A stretch of DNA of 64,000 bases from Solobacterium sp. (GTDB lineage Bacteria > Bacillota_I > Bacilli_A > Erysipelotrichales > Erysipelotrichaceae): assembly GCA_017510405.1 (NCBI GenBank), contig JAFWNG010000003.1:39013-103012 (forward strand). The letters are read 5' to 3'. The translations under genes were made by a program, and so were the position numbers. Position 1 is the first letter of the stretch. Each line of letters begins with the position of its first letter. Shown here one piece after another: positions 42,901-51,122 of this stretch. The notes beneath the pieces are model-generated. The model ran no database searches and was not told the origin of the DNA. It worked only from the letters and a program-made list of their open reading frames with translations.

Positions 42901-43727
42901 TGTTCCATCTGGATCCGTCCTATATCGGCAAAGTATGGCCGGCATTCATGTGGGGCGTTACGCTCGTTGCGGCAGTGGGCTGCTGCATGGGCTTTAAGGA
43001 GTTCGTATGGTTCATGTCCGTGGGCTACGGCTTCGCGGTCATGTGCATCGGTATCTTCCATCTCGTATTCGGCCTCATCATGCATACTCTCACACCGGCA
43101 ACAGCAGTCCTGTCCGTGCTCTTCGTGATCTACGGCTACCGTCTCGGCGGCTATATTCTCAAGCGTGAACTGACCAACAAGGCATACCGCAAGACGCTGG
43201 AATCCACCGGTTCCACAAAGGCAATGCCGATCCCGGTATCCCTCAGCATGTGGATCTATTCGATGCTGATGTACACGGCGCAGACCTCTGCCGTCACATA
43301 CCGGATCATGAACCGCGCGTCCGACAATATCTTCGCGTGGATCGGCATCGTGATCATGGTGCTGGCGATCCTCGGCGAAGCGACGGCGGACAAGCAGAAG
43401 TCGGCCGCCAAGAAGATCAATCCGAAGCGCTTCTGCGACACCGGGCTGTACCGCTATGTCCGCTGTCCGAACTACTTCAGCGAGATCCTGTTCTGGGTCG
43501 GCGTTACGGTATCCGGCATCGGAGCCGTGCAGGGGAAGCAGTACATCATCGTGATCATCGCGCTTCTGCTGATCACATACGTCATGTACAATTCCGCCCA
43601 GCGCCTGGAACTGCGTCATGAGAAGTCCTACGGCCTGGATCCGGAATACCAGAAGTATTCGGATACCGTGCCGCTGCTGTTCCCGTTCACGTCGCAGTAT
43701 CATTCCATGAAGGTGTACAGAGACTGA
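42900..43727 (+). CDS. DUF1295 membrane protein, steroid 5-alpha-reductase-like
   Basis: The 275-residue protein has about six to seven hydrophobic segments and the DUF1295/isoprenylcysteine methyltransferase-like C-terminal motifs DTGLYRYVRCPNYFSEILFWVGV and YGLDPEYQKYSDTVPLLFPF. The first motif is the NADPH- or cofactor-binding stretch in 3-oxo-5-alpha-steroid 4-dehydrogenases. It starts on the last base of the NmrA gene's stop codon (TGATG). Substrate is probably a lipid or isoprenoid enone (inference). Confidence 0.85.
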   Translation: MFHLDPSYIGKVWPAFMWGVTLVAAVGCCMGFKEFVWFMSVGYGFAVMCIGIFHLVFGLIMHTLTPATAVLSVLFVIYGYRLGGYILKRELTNKAYRKTLESTGSTKAMPIPVSLSMWIYSMLMYTAQTSAVTYRIMNRASDNIFAWIGIVIMVLAILGEATADKQKSAAKKINPKRFCDTGLYRYVRCPNYFSEILFWVGVTVSGIGAVQGKQYIIVIIALLLITYVMYNSAQRLELRHEKSYGLDPEYQKYSDTVPLLFPFTSQYHSMKVYRD

Positions 43728-43728
43728 C

Positions 43729-44301
43729 ATGAAACAATTCTCTGTTCCAATGGCACTGGTGGATTATATCCCCGTTGTGCTGTTTTTCCTGGCAGCGCGC
43801 ATGATCGTAAAGGATCTGAATGCCTGCAGGACGAAGACGTCTTCACTGCTGTTTCAGACCGGCGCATGTCTTGTGACGATCGCCGGACTGTTAAAAGCAA
43901 CCTATAAACTTCTGTATGCGCTGGGAGCGGGCGATTTTGTCTGGATGAACGGTCAGTTCTTCTCCAACCAGGCGATCGGCTTCCTGCTGGCAGGCATCGG
44001 CCTCATGCGGTCGGTGAAGGAATACGGCACAAAGGCATACGCCCTGATTCCGACGATGGCGCTTGTCGGCATCATGGTCATCGGTCTCGGCGCGATGGAC
44101 GCGGCGCTCTGCTCGCTGGCTTCGAAGCGTAAAAAGACATCGGCGCTGATCCTGTTTGTCGTATCGTTCTTCCTGTGTCTGTGCATGGGATACCTGTCAT
44201 CGCGAAACTTTGACAGGGCAGCCATGAACTGGATCGCGCAGGGGATCAACATTCTCGGCCAGGGTGCGCTCTACGGCGGCTGCACAATACTGAAAAACTG
44301 A
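43729..44301 (+). CDS. Six-helix membrane protein, unknown
   Basis: This 190-residue protein consists of about six hydrophobic segments with short loops and no clear motif. It starts 1 base after the DUF1295 gene, with its ribosome site within that gene, so it belongs to the operon. It may be a small subunit of a membrane complex with the reductase-like protein. Confidence 0.7.
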   Translation: MKQFSVPMALVDYIPVVLFFLAARMIVKDLNACRTKTSSLLFQTGACLVTIAGLLKATYKLLYALGAGDFVWMNGQFFSNQAIGFLLAGIGLMRSVKEYGTKAYALIPTMALVGIMVIGLGAMDAALCSLASKRKKTSALILFVVSFFLCLCMGYLSSRNFDRAAMNWIAQGINILGQGALYGGCTILKN

Positions 44302-44310
44302 TCTTTTCGG

Positions 44311-44337
44311 GCACCGGATCCGCACCGGTGCTTTTTT
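44311..44337 (+). terminator. Terminator of the NmrA/DUF1295 operon
   Basis: GCACCGG / CCGGTGC stem followed by TTTTTT. Confidence 0.9.
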
Positions 44338-44359
44338 CATGCCTGCAGATATTCCGTTT

Positions 44360-44376
44360 GTTTACAATTCCTAAAC
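44360..44376 (+). promoter_or_regulatory. Operator 1 of the polyamine operon
   Basis: GTTTA-N7-TAAAC, a 17-bp dyad upstream of the promoter; flanks extend the symmetry (TTTGTTTA / TAAACAAA). Confidence 0.65.
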
Positions 44377-44395
44377 AAAAAGTTTGAAAAACTTG

Positions 44396-44423
44396 TTGTA
44401 TATATGAGCGGATTGAATATAAT
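44396..44423 (+). promoter_or_regulatory. Promoter of the XRE-potABCD operon
   Basis: TATAAT at 44418-44423 with a weak TTGTAT at 44396-44401 (16-base spacer). It lies between two copies of the same operator dyad. Confidence 0.6.
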
Positions 44424-44452
44424 TATTATGGTTTCACTATTCTGAAAGATTT

Positions 44453-44469
44453 GTTTAGCATTAGTAAAC
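44453..44469 (+). promoter_or_regulatory. Operator 2 of the polyamine operon
   Basis: GTTTA-N7-TAAAC again, with a different 7-base centre, between the transcription start and the ribosome site. Confidence 0.65.
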
Positions 44470-44488
44470 ACCTGAAAGGAGGCCGGCT

Positions 44489-45031
44489 ATGATCGATATC
44501 GGACAGAGAATACGTCAGCTTCGCATGAAAAATGATCTGACGCTGGAAGAACTGGCGTCGCGCACAGAACTGACCAAAGGCTTTCTGTCACAGCTGGAAC
44601 GCAATCTGACATCCCCGTCGCTGCAGACACTGGATGACATTGCGTCCGCGCTCGGCGTTACCATGTCAAGGTTCTTTGCGGCAGACCAGGAGGAACAGGT
44701 CGTCTTTACGGCAGAGGATGAGTTTGTCGACGAACAGGACGATTACACGATCCACTGGATCATTCCGAATGCGCAGAACAACCGCATGGAACCGGTCCTT
44801 ACAGAGATCCACGCAAACTGCAGATCCAGGACGATCGAACCCCACAAAGGGGAGGAGTTCGGTTATGTCCTGCAGGGCAGAGTGTGGCTCGTCAGCGATT
44901 CCAATCCTGCCGGCATACTGGTCCGTAAAGGGGAATCGTTCTACATGAAGGGCAATGAGAATTACTGGCTTGATAATCGTACGGAAAAGGAAGCTGCTGT
45001 CATCTGGGTAAGTACACCGCCCAGTTTCTGA
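44489..45031 (+). CDS. XRE-cupin regulator of the polyamine operon (PuuR-like)
   Basis: The 180-residue protein has an N-terminal Cro/CI helix-turn-helix (RIRQLRMKNDLTLEELASRTELTKGFLSQLERNLTSPSLQTL) and a C-terminal small beta-barrel cupin (EPHKGEEFGYVLQGRVWLV, RKGESFYMKGNENYWLDNRT). This is the PuuR/SutR-type organisation, in which the cupin binds a polyamine or related ligand. It is first in the potABCD operon, 15 bases ahead of potA, and most likely binds the two flanking GTTTA-N7-TAAAC dyads to control its own operon. The ribosome site is AAGGAGG. Confidence 0.9.
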   Translation: MIDIGQRIRQLRMKNDLTLEELASRTELTKGFLSQLERNLTSPSLQTLDDIASALGVTMSRFFAADQEEQVVFTAEDEFVDEQDDYTIHWIIPNAQNNRMEPVLTEIHANCRSRTIEPHKGEEFGYVLQGRVWLVSDSNPAGILVRKGESFYMKGNENYWLDNRTEKEAAVIWVSTPPSF

Positions 45032-45046
45032 TAAGGGGAGAAACAC

Positions 45047-46612
45047 ATGAAAAAACTGATTGAGATCAAGAACGTCGTCAAGACATTCGACAAAACAGTC
45101 GTTCTGAAAGGGATATCGCTGGATATCTATGAGAATGAGTTCGTTACACTGTTAGGACCGTCCGGATGCGGCAAGACAACGCTTCTTCGCATCATTGCGG
45201 GCTTCCTGGATCCGACGGAAGGCCAGGTCATCATGGACGGCGAGAACATTGCGGCGATTCCGGCATACAAGCGTGATGTAAACACCGTATTCCAGCACTA
45301 TGCTCTGTTCCCTCATCTGGATGTATATGACAATATCGCATTCGGTCTGAATATCAAAAAAATGCCGAAGGACATCATCGATCAGAAAGTCATGCGTATG
45401 ATCTCTCTGGTCGGTCTGGAAGGCTTTGAACACCGTGACGTCAACCGTCTTTCCGGCGGTCAGCAGCAGCGTGTCGCCATTGCCAGAGCTCTGGTCAATG
45501 AACCGCGCGTCCTTCTGCTGGATGAATCCCTGAGCGCTCTCGACAAGAATCTGCGCAAGGAGATGCAGCTGGAACTGAAAGAGATCCAGAGAGAAGTCGG
45601 CATCACATTCGTATTCGTTACGCATGACCAGGAAGAAGCCCTGACGATGAGCGATAAGATCGTCATCATGAAAGACGGTGAGATCGAACAGATCGGCACA
45701 CCGCTGCAGGTATACAACGAACCGGTCAACGAATACTGTGCCCGCTTCATCGGCGACTCCAATATTATCGACGCTGTCATGAAGAAAGACCGTCTGGTCA
45801 GCTTCGATGACCATGATTATGACTGCGTGGACTACGGCTTCGAAGAAAACGAAGCAGTCGACGTCGTGATCCGTCCGGAAGATATCGATATCGTTCCCCG
45901 CAACCAGGGTCTTCTGAACGGTGAAGTCAAGTCGGTTCTGTTCAAAGGCGTGCACTACGAAGTCATCGCCGAGACAGCGTCCGGTACATCCAAGAAAGTA
46001 ATCATGCACGTGACCGGTCCGCAGGATGTTGAGAACGAAGAAGCGCACGAGAAGATCAGCGCCATGAGCTTCTACATGGACCCGGAAGACGTCGAGAACC
46101 TGACCGATTCCGAAGTCATTGCCAGAGCGAACGCAAAGGCATGGAATGACAAGGACGAAGATGTCTCGCTGTCCCATATCAAATACGATATCAAGGCGGA
46201 AGAGGGCGTCTATCCGTGTGTATTCGGCACAGATGCCGGCACCGAGATCCGCATCAATGTCAAGGTCGTCAAGCCGAAGGCAGTCGAAGACGCTGCCAAC
46301 GAGGAATCCATCCAGGCATTCGATTTCTACAAGACAGTCGATGATATCAAAGAGTCGATCGCACTCGATACCGATCTGATCCGCTGGGCAGACGCCTATG
46401 CATGGGATACGGAAGACAACTCCCGCGTTGAGATCTGGGACGTCAAATATGACTTCGACGATGAGAATATCGAAGAAGGCGACTATGAGATCACATTCTC
46501 GACCCAGGGCCGCGAGCTGAAGATCGAAACGACGGACAGAACGGAAGTCGGCGCAAGGATCGGCCTGAAGTGGAGTCCGGAAGATATTCACGTCATGAGA
46601 AAGATGGGTTGA
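45047..46612 (+). CDS. potA: Spermidine/putrescine ABC transporter ATPase with inserted repeat
   Basis: The 521-residue protein has a complete ATPase in residues 1-235: Walker A GPSGCGKTT, signature LSGGQQQR, Walker B LLLDESLSALD (Ser where most have Pro). The TOBE region begins around residue 282 (VVIRPEDIDIVP, KGVHYEVIAET) and resumes at the end (TDRTEVGARIGLKWSPEDIHVM). Between lie two tandem ~83-residue repeats (about 341-410 and 424-496) with the Ig-like pattern I-x-x-A-x-A-AW ... G-x-Y-x-x-xF. Normal PotA has 350-380 residues, so this insertion of about 160 residues is exceptional. Energises the PotBC channel. Confidence 0.95.
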   Translation: MKKLIEIKNVVKTFDKTVVLKGISLDIYENEFVTLLGPSGCGKTTLLRIIAGFLDPTEGQVIMDGENIAAIPAYKRDVNTVFQHYALFPHLDVYDNIAFGLNIKKMPKDIIDQKVMRMISLVGLEGFEHRDVNRLSGGQQQRVAIARALVNEPRVLLLDESLSALDKNLRKEMQLELKEIQREVGITFVFVTHDQEEALTMSDKIVIMKDGEIEQIGTPLQVYNEPVNEYCARFIGDSNIIDAVMKKDRLVSFDDHDYDCVDYGFEENEAVDVVIRPEDIDIVPRNQGLLNGEVKSVLFKGVHYEVIAETASGTSKKVIMHVTGPQDVENEEAHEKISAMSFYMDPEDVENLTDSEVIARANAKAWNDKDEDVSLSHIKYDIKAEEGVYPCVFGTDAGTEIRINVKVVKPKAVEDAANEESIQAFDFYKTVDDIKESIALDTDLIRWADAYAWDTEDNSRVEIWDVKYDFDDENIEEGDYEITFSTQGRELKIETTDRTEVGARIGLKWSPEDIHVMRKMG

Positions 46613-46618
46613 TGCGTC

Positions 46619-47401
46619 ATGAAGAACTTCAATAAAATGGCATACCCGTATCTGGTCTGGATGACGGTCATGATCATCGTGCCGATGCTTATGATCGTGC
46701 TGTATGCCTGCACGGTGCAGGGAAACAGCGTACTGACATTCCAGTTCACGTTTGACAACTTCCTGCGCTTCTTCTCGGATTCGATCTTCCCGAGCGTCCT
46801 GTGGCGTTCGCTGAAGATGGCTGTCGTCACGACCGTCTTCTGCATTCTGATCGGCTATCCGTGCGCATACATCATGGCCCGCATGAAACCGGATTCCCAG
46901 GCACTGTCAGTCCTTCTGATCACTCTGCCGATGTGGATCAACATGCTGGTCCGCACCTATGCCTGGAAGGGCATCCTGGACTGGGTGAAACTGGGAAGCG
47001 AGTTCTCGGTATACATCGGCATGGTATACAACTTCCTGCCGTTCATGATCCTGCAGATCTATACATCTCTGTCCAAGATCGACCCGAATCTGATCATCGC
47101 AGCCGGAGACCTCGGCGCCAATGACCGCCAGACATTCCTGAAGGTCACTCTGCCGCTTTCGCTTCCGGGCGTGATCAGCGGCATCACACTGGTATTCCTG
47201 CCGGCAGTATCCAGCTTCTTCATTCCGAAGCTGCTGGGCGGCGGCCAGTATGTTCTGATCGGTAACCTGATCGAAGACTACTTCATCAAGACCGGTGACT
47301 GGAACTTCGGTTCCGCCATTTCTCTGATCATGGCGATCATTATCCTGATCTCCATGTATGTGACAAGAAAGCTTGACCGGGCAGCGAAGGAGGATGACTG
47401 A
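46619..47401 (+). CDS. potB: Spermidine/putrescine ABC permease 1
   Basis: The 260-residue inner-membrane protein has six helices and the EAA loop AAGDLGANDRQTFLKVTLPLSLPGVISG, which docks on PotA. It forms the polyamine channel with PotC. It starts 6 bases after potA; its stop shares one base with the potC start. Confidence 0.95.
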   Translation: MKNFNKMAYPYLVWMTVMIIVPMLMIVLYACTVQGNSVLTFQFTFDNFLRFFSDSIFPSVLWRSLKMAVVTTVFCILIGYPCAYIMARMKPDSQALSVLLITLPMWINMLVRTYAWKGILDWVKLGSEFSVYIGMVYNFLPFMILQIYTSLSKIDPNLIIAAGDLGANDRQTFLKVTLPLSLPGVISGITLVFLPAVSSFFIPKLLGGGQYVLIGNLIEDYFIKTGDWNFGSAISLIMAIIILISMYVTRKLDRAAKEDD

Positions 47402-48204
47402 TGAAACAGAAAAAGGGCATCTTCAGCAAGATCTATTTCGCTCTGATCATGGTATTCTTCTACCTGCCGATCATCTATGTCGTATTCTTCAGCTTCAACA
47501 GCTCCAAGTCGCTTACCAAGTTTACCGGCTTCTCGCTGAAGTGGTATGAGGCGATGTTCGCCAACCGCTCCATCATGGAAGCGATATACTATACCGTACT
47601 GTGCGCAGTCATTGCCACGATCGTATCCACCATCGTCGGTACGATCACCGCGATCGGCCTGTCCAAGAACCGCAGGGTCATCCGTGAGCTCGTTACCCAG
47701 GTCAACAACCTGCCGATGCTGAATCCGGAGATCGTAACAGCCATCGGACTCATGCTGTTCTTCACATCCCTGCGGATCAAGACCGGCTTTATGACGATGC
47801 TTCTGGCGCATATCGCGTTCTGTATCCCGTATGTCATGCTCAGCGTAACGCCGCGTCTGCGTCAGCTGGACCCGAACCTGTCCGACGCTGCGCTGGATCT
47901 CGGCTGCACGCCGTGGCAGGCAATGACTAAGGTCATCATCCCGCAGATCAAGGGAAGCATCGTAGCCGGCGCGCTCGTTGCCTTCTCGATGTCATTCGAT
48001 GACTTCGTCATCTCCATGTTTACGACCGGTCCAGGTGTCTCCAACATCTCGATCTACGTATATTCCAACGTCAAGCGCGTTAACCCGACGATCAACGCTC
48101 TGTCGGCGATCATCGTCTATGTCATCACGATCGTACTGATCATTGTCAATGTTGTTCCTATGCTCAGAGAAAGAAAACTTAAGAAGGAGGTACTCGATGC
48201 ATAA
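47401..48204 (+). CDS. potC: Spermidine/putrescine ABC permease 2
   Basis: The 267-residue permease has six helices and the EAA loop DAALDLGCTPWQAMTKVIIPQIKGSIVAG. FSFNSSKSLTKFTGFSLKWYEAMF is typical of the PotC subgroup. It begins on the last base of the potB stop and overlaps potD by 8 bases. Confidence 0.95.
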   Translation: MKQKKGIFSKIYFALIMVFFYLPIIYVVFFSFNSSKSLTKFTGFSLKWYEAMFANRSIMEAIYYTVLCAVIATIVSTIVGTITAIGLSKNRRVIRELVTQVNNLPMLNPEIVTAIGLMLFFTSLRIKTGFMTMLLAHIAFCIPYVMLSVTPRLRQLDPNLSDAALDLGCTPWQAMTKVIIPQIKGSIVAGALVAFSMSFDDFVISMFTTGPGVSNISIYVYSNVKRVNPTINALSAIIVYVITIVLIIVNVVPMLRERKLKKEVLDA

Positions 48205-49291
48205 AATTGTTAAAGCCGGTATGGCCGGCGCACTGCTTGTACTCTGCGGATGCAGCGGATCCGGTTCCGCTGCGGAAGAAACGATCGACGCCCAGACCGA
48301 ATACGGCTGCAACGTACTGAACATTTACAACGCCGGTGAATATATCGGTGAAGATGTCATCTCCAATTTCGAAAAGAAGTACAACGCCAAAGTCAACTAC
48401 GATATGTTCGAATCCAACGAGATGCTGTATACAAAGCTTCTCGGCGGCAGCTCCTACGATGTGCTGGTACCTTCCGATTATATGATCGAACAGCTGATGC
48501 AGGAAAAGCGTCTGCAGACGATCGACAGAGATGCCATGACAAACTACGGAAATCTCGACCCGAATGTTGTTGAAATGCTCAAGGTCTTCGACCCGAACCA
48601 GGAATATGCAGTTCCTTATTTCTGGGGTTCTGTAGGTCTTCTCTACAACCGCAACACTGTGGATGAAGAAACGATCAAAAAAGAAGGCTGGAACATCTAC
48701 CACAATACAGACTACAAAGGACGCATCTATTTCTACGATTCCCAGCGTGACGGCTTCATGGTCGCTTTCAAGGCTCTCGGATATTCCATGAATACCGATA
48801 ACGCGGATGAGATCCAGAAGGCTTATGAATGGCTGCGTGAAATGAATGCAACAATGGAACCGGCATATGTTACCGATGAGATCATCGACGACATGGTCAG
48901 CGGCAAGAAGGACATCGCTATGATGTACTCCGGCGACGCAGCATATGTCATGGCTGAGAACCCGGATATGGCTTGGTATGAGCCGGAGCAGGGCACAAAC
49001 ATCTGGATCGACGCAATGGTCATCCCGGCAAACGCTTCCTGCGTACCGCTCGCCAACGAGTTCATCAACTATGTCATCAGCATCGATGTACAGCGTGAGA
49101 ACTCCGAATATGTCGGATACACATCGGTCGATACAGCAGTTGTCGAAGAACTGTCCGGTGAAGGCGGAGCTTTCTTCGAGAATCCTGCATATACGCCGCG
49201 TACCGGCTTTGCCAAGGACGAAGTCTTCCACTACAACGAAGAGCTGAAAGCAATGCTTTCCGACCTCTGGAACAAAGTCAAGATCCAGTAA
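48197..49291 (+). CDS. potD: Spermidine/putrescine-binding lipoprotein
   Basis: The 364-residue solute-binding protein is anchored by a lipid at Cys19 (LVLCGC). LNIYNAGEYIGEDVISNFEKKYNAKVNYDMFESNEMLYTKL and YDVLVPSDYMIEQL are typical of PotD/PotF, with acidic and aromatic residues for the polyamine amines. The start used follows AAGGAGG; a longer open frame upstream is inside potC and removes the lipobox from the N-terminus. Last gene of the operon. Confidence 0.95.
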   Translation: MHKIVKAGMAGALLVLCGCSGSGSAAEETIDAQTEYGCNVLNIYNAGEYIGEDVISNFEKKYNAKVNYDMFESNEMLYTKLLGGSSYDVLVPSDYMIEQLMQEKRLQTIDRDAMTNYGNLDPNVVEMLKVFDPNQEYAVPYFWGSVGLLYNRNTVDEETIKKEGWNIYHNTDYKGRIYFYDSQRDGFMVAFKALGYSMNTDNADEIQKAYEWLREMNATMEPAYVTDEIIDDMVSGKKDIAMMYSGDAAYVMAENPDMAWYEPEQGTNIWIDAMVIPANASCVPLANEFINYVISIDVQRENSEYVGYTSVDTAVVEELSGEGGAFFENPAYTPRTGFAKDEVFHYNEELKAMLSDLWNKVKIQ

Positions 49292-49296
49292 ACTGC

Positions 49297-49325
49297 AAGG
49301 GCTGCCTCAGGCAGCCTTTTGTTTT
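49297..49325 (+). terminator. Terminator after potD
   Basis: GGCTGCC-TCA-GGCAGCC followed by TTTTGTTTTG. Confidence 0.85.
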
Positions 49326-49336
49326 GCACAGAGGGT

Positions 49337-49364
49337 TTTCGAAACGGAGAAGGTGCGTTAGAAT
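49337..49364 (+). promoter_or_regulatory. Promoter of the trigger-factor-like gene
   Basis: TTTCGA (49337-49342), 16-base spacer, TAGAAT (49359-49364). Confidence 0.45.
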
Positions 49365-49395
49365 TCTCCTGTAAGCAGTCAGGAGTCATAAGATC

Positions 49396-50355
49396 ATGGA
49401 TAAATTTGTCATACTGGGACAGTACAAAGGCCTGCGTGTGCCGGCTGCCCGTACGGAAGTCAGTGAAGAGGAAGTCCGGCAGGAGATCGAAAAGGAGCTG
49501 TCGGCGTTTGCCGCGCGGACACCTGTGTGCCGTCCCGCGCATACGGGGGATACGGTCGTCATGGATTATCAGGGCGAGCATCGCGGAAAAAGCTTTGCCG
49601 GCGGCACTGCCGCGGATTCCGTCCTGGAGCTGGGATCGGGAAGATTCATTCCCGGTTTTGAAGCGCAGCTGGAAGGCGTACTGCCCGGAGAGAAGAGAGA
49701 CGTGCATGTGACCTACCCGAATATCCCGGCATTCGGCGAAGTGGCAGGGGAAGAGGTCGTCTTTCACGTGACCGTGAAAGAAGTGCAGGAAAAGAAGCTG
49801 CCGGTACTGGATGATGCCTTTGCGGCAGAGAAACTGGATGCGGAAAGCGCGGACAGATACCGCCGCCGGATCCGTGCCCGGCTGGAACGTATGCGCCGCG
49901 ATCAGATCGAGATGCAGAAACAGCAGTATATCATGCAGCAGGCAGTCCGCAATGCCGAGTACCATATTCCGTCAGAGGTCCTGGAGGCAGAGACACAGGG
50001 ACTGCTGGATGCCTTTGCCGTACAGCTGGCACAGAGCGGCATACGCGAGGAGGAATACCTCGCCCGGATCGGCCGGACGAAGGATGACTTCCGCAGGGAT
50101 ATGCGGATACAGGCGGAGATCAACTGCCGGCAGCGTCTTCTGCTGGAAGCGGTCGCCGAAGCGGAAGGACTGACCGTGAGAGAGGATGAGATCGAACAGG
50201 AATACCGGAAGATTGCGGATCGGCACGGTGTCAGCGTCAGAGAAGCAAAAGAACGTCTCGGCAGAACACACGATGAACTGATCCGGAAAGACCTGGTGTG
50301 CCAGAAAGCGCTGGAACTTCTGGTACGGTGCTGTGAAGAAGTGCGGTTCAGCTGA
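49396..50355 (+). CDS. Trigger-factor-like chaperone lacking the ribosome-binding domain
   Basis: The 319-residue protein has the FKBP-type peptidyl-prolyl isomerase domain of trigger factor at about residues 50-130 (GDTVVMDYQGEHRGKSFAGGTAADSVLELGSGRFIPGFEAQLEGVLPGEK) and the helical C-terminal chaperone arms to the end. The N-terminal ~110-residue ribosome-docking domain with its G-F-R-x-G-K-x-P signature is absent; only about 50 other residues precede the FKBP part. It has no signal peptide. It may be a ribosome-free chaperone or folding helper. The start has AGGAG about 11 bases upstream. Confidence 0.82.
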   Translation: MDKFVILGQYKGLRVPAARTEVSEEEVRQEIEKELSAFAARTPVCRPAHTGDTVVMDYQGEHRGKSFAGGTAADSVLELGSGRFIPGFEAQLEGVLPGEKRDVHVTYPNIPAFGEVAGEEVVFHVTVKEVQEKKLPVLDDAFAAEKLDAESADRYRRRIRARLERMRRDQIEMQKQQYIMQQAVRNAEYHIPSEVLEAETQGLLDAFAVQLAQSGIREEEYLARIGRTKDDFRRDMRIQAEINCRQRLLLEAVAEAEGLTVREDEIEQEYRKIADRHGVSVREAKERLGRTHDELIRKDLVCQKALELLVRCCEEVRFS

Positions 50356-50382
50356 GCAGGGGAGACGCCCAGCAATTTTCTG

Positions 50383-50411
50383 TTGCAATTCCCATCATGT
50401 GACCGTATAAT
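50383..50411 (+). promoter_or_regulatory. Promoter of tRNA-Cys/tRNA-Leu
   Basis: TTGCAA (50383-50388), 17-base spacer, perfect TATAAT (50406-50411). Confidence 0.9.
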
Positions 50412-50433
50412 GATAAAGCACTGCGGAAGAGTT

Positions 50434-50507
50434 GGTGCCTTAGCCAAGTGGTAAGGCAACAGACTGCAACTCTGTGATCGCCGGTTCGACCCCGGCAGGC
50501 ACCTCCA
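50434..50507 (+). tRNA. tRNA-Cys (GCA)
   Basis: Acceptor GGTGCCT pairs with AGGCACC. The anticodon loop CTGCAAC has GCA at 50466-50468, the T arm is GCCGG-TTCGACC-CCGGC, and the CCA end is encoded. Confidence 0.95.
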
Positions 50508-50512
50508 ATCGC

Positions 50513-50596
50513 GGGGCCATGGCGGAATAGGCAGACGCAACGGACTTAAAATCCGTTGGTGGTAACACCGTGAGGGTTCAAGTCCCTCTGGCCCCA
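50513..50596 (+). tRNA. tRNA-Leu (TAA)
   Basis: Class II tRNA with acceptor GGGGCCA / TGGCCCC. Loop CTTAAAA has TAA at 50547-50549, and the long variable arm is TTGGTGGTAACACCG. The CCA end is not encoded. Confidence 0.95.
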
Positions 50597-50612
50597 CGAT
50601 CACCTGCAGGAC

Positions 50613-50640
50613 TGTACTTCCACGAAGTACATTTATTTTG
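50613..50640 (+). terminator. Terminator of the first tRNA unit
   Basis: TGTACTTC-CAC-GAAGTACA stem-loop followed by TTTATTTTG. Confidence 0.8.
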
Positions 50641-50711
50641 TCAGAAGCTGTGAACAACACACTATAGGAAAACGCATCTGGACAGCCGGAACAAATTGAC
50701 GAAATTTGTAC

Positions 50712-50740
50712 TTGCAAAAGGGTTGAAATGTTGTTATTAT
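50712..50740 (+). promoter_or_regulatory. Promoter of the seven-tRNA unit
   Basis: TTGCAA (50712-50717), 17-base spacer, TATTAT (50735-50740) with extended TG at 50732-50733. Confidence 0.85.
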
Positions 50741-50767
50741 TCTATAGCACTGATTTTGAGTGTGAAT

Positions 50768-50844
50768 GCGCCGATAGCTCAACTGGATAGAGTATTTGAC
50801 TACGAATCAAAAGGTTGCGGGTTCGATTCCTGCTCGGCGCGCCA
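50768..50844 (+). tRNA. tRNA-Arg (ACG)
   Basis: Acceptor GCGCCGA / TCGGCGC. Loop CTACGAA has ACG at 50802-50804, read as inosine-CG after deamination. CCA is encoded. Confidence 0.95.
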
Positions 50845-50852
50845 TTTATTAT

Positions 50853-50929
50853 CGGGATGTAGCACAGCTTGGTAGTGCACTTGATTTGGGATCAAGGGGT
50901 CACAGGTTCAAATCCTGCCATCCCGACCA
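50853..50929 (+). tRNA. tRNA-Pro (TGG)
   Basis: Acceptor CGGGATG / CATCCCG. Loop TTTGGGA has TGG at 50887-50889. CCA is encoded. Confidence 0.95.
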
Positions 50930-50936
50930 TATTCAT

Positions 50937-51013
50937 GGCGAGGTAGCTTAGTTGGCTAGAGCAATCGGTTCATACCCGGTAGGTCGTGGGTTCGACTCCC
51001 ACCCTCGCTACCA
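50937..51013 (+). tRNA. tRNA-Met (CAT), elongator type
   Basis: Acceptor GGCGAGG / CCTCGCT. Loop TTCATAC has CAT at 50971-50973. It lacks the three G-C pairs of the initiator and resembles elongator Met of bacilli. CCA is encoded. Confidence 0.88.
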
Positions 51014-51042
51014 TTCCTTGATCCTCAGTGCATGATTCCATC

Positions 51043-51116
51043 GGACCCTTAGCTCAGTTGGTCAGAGCTATCGGCTCATAACCGATTGGTCGAAGGTTCG
51101 AGTCCTTCAGGGTCCA
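51043..51116 (+). tRNA. tRNA with CAT anticodon, probably tRNA-Ile2 (lysidine)
   Basis: Acceptor GGACCCT / AGGGTCC. Loop CTCATAA has CAT at 51077-51079. The GGACC start and GGCTCATAACC arm resemble tRNA-Ile2, whose C34 is changed to lysidine by TilS to read AUA. CCA is not encoded. Confidence 0.8.
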
Positions 51117-51122
51117 CTTGTC

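Noticed and set aside
45152..46591. 479-codon minus-strand frame opposite potA
   Set aside because: Shadow of potA and its inserted repeats; no ribosome site or known motif.
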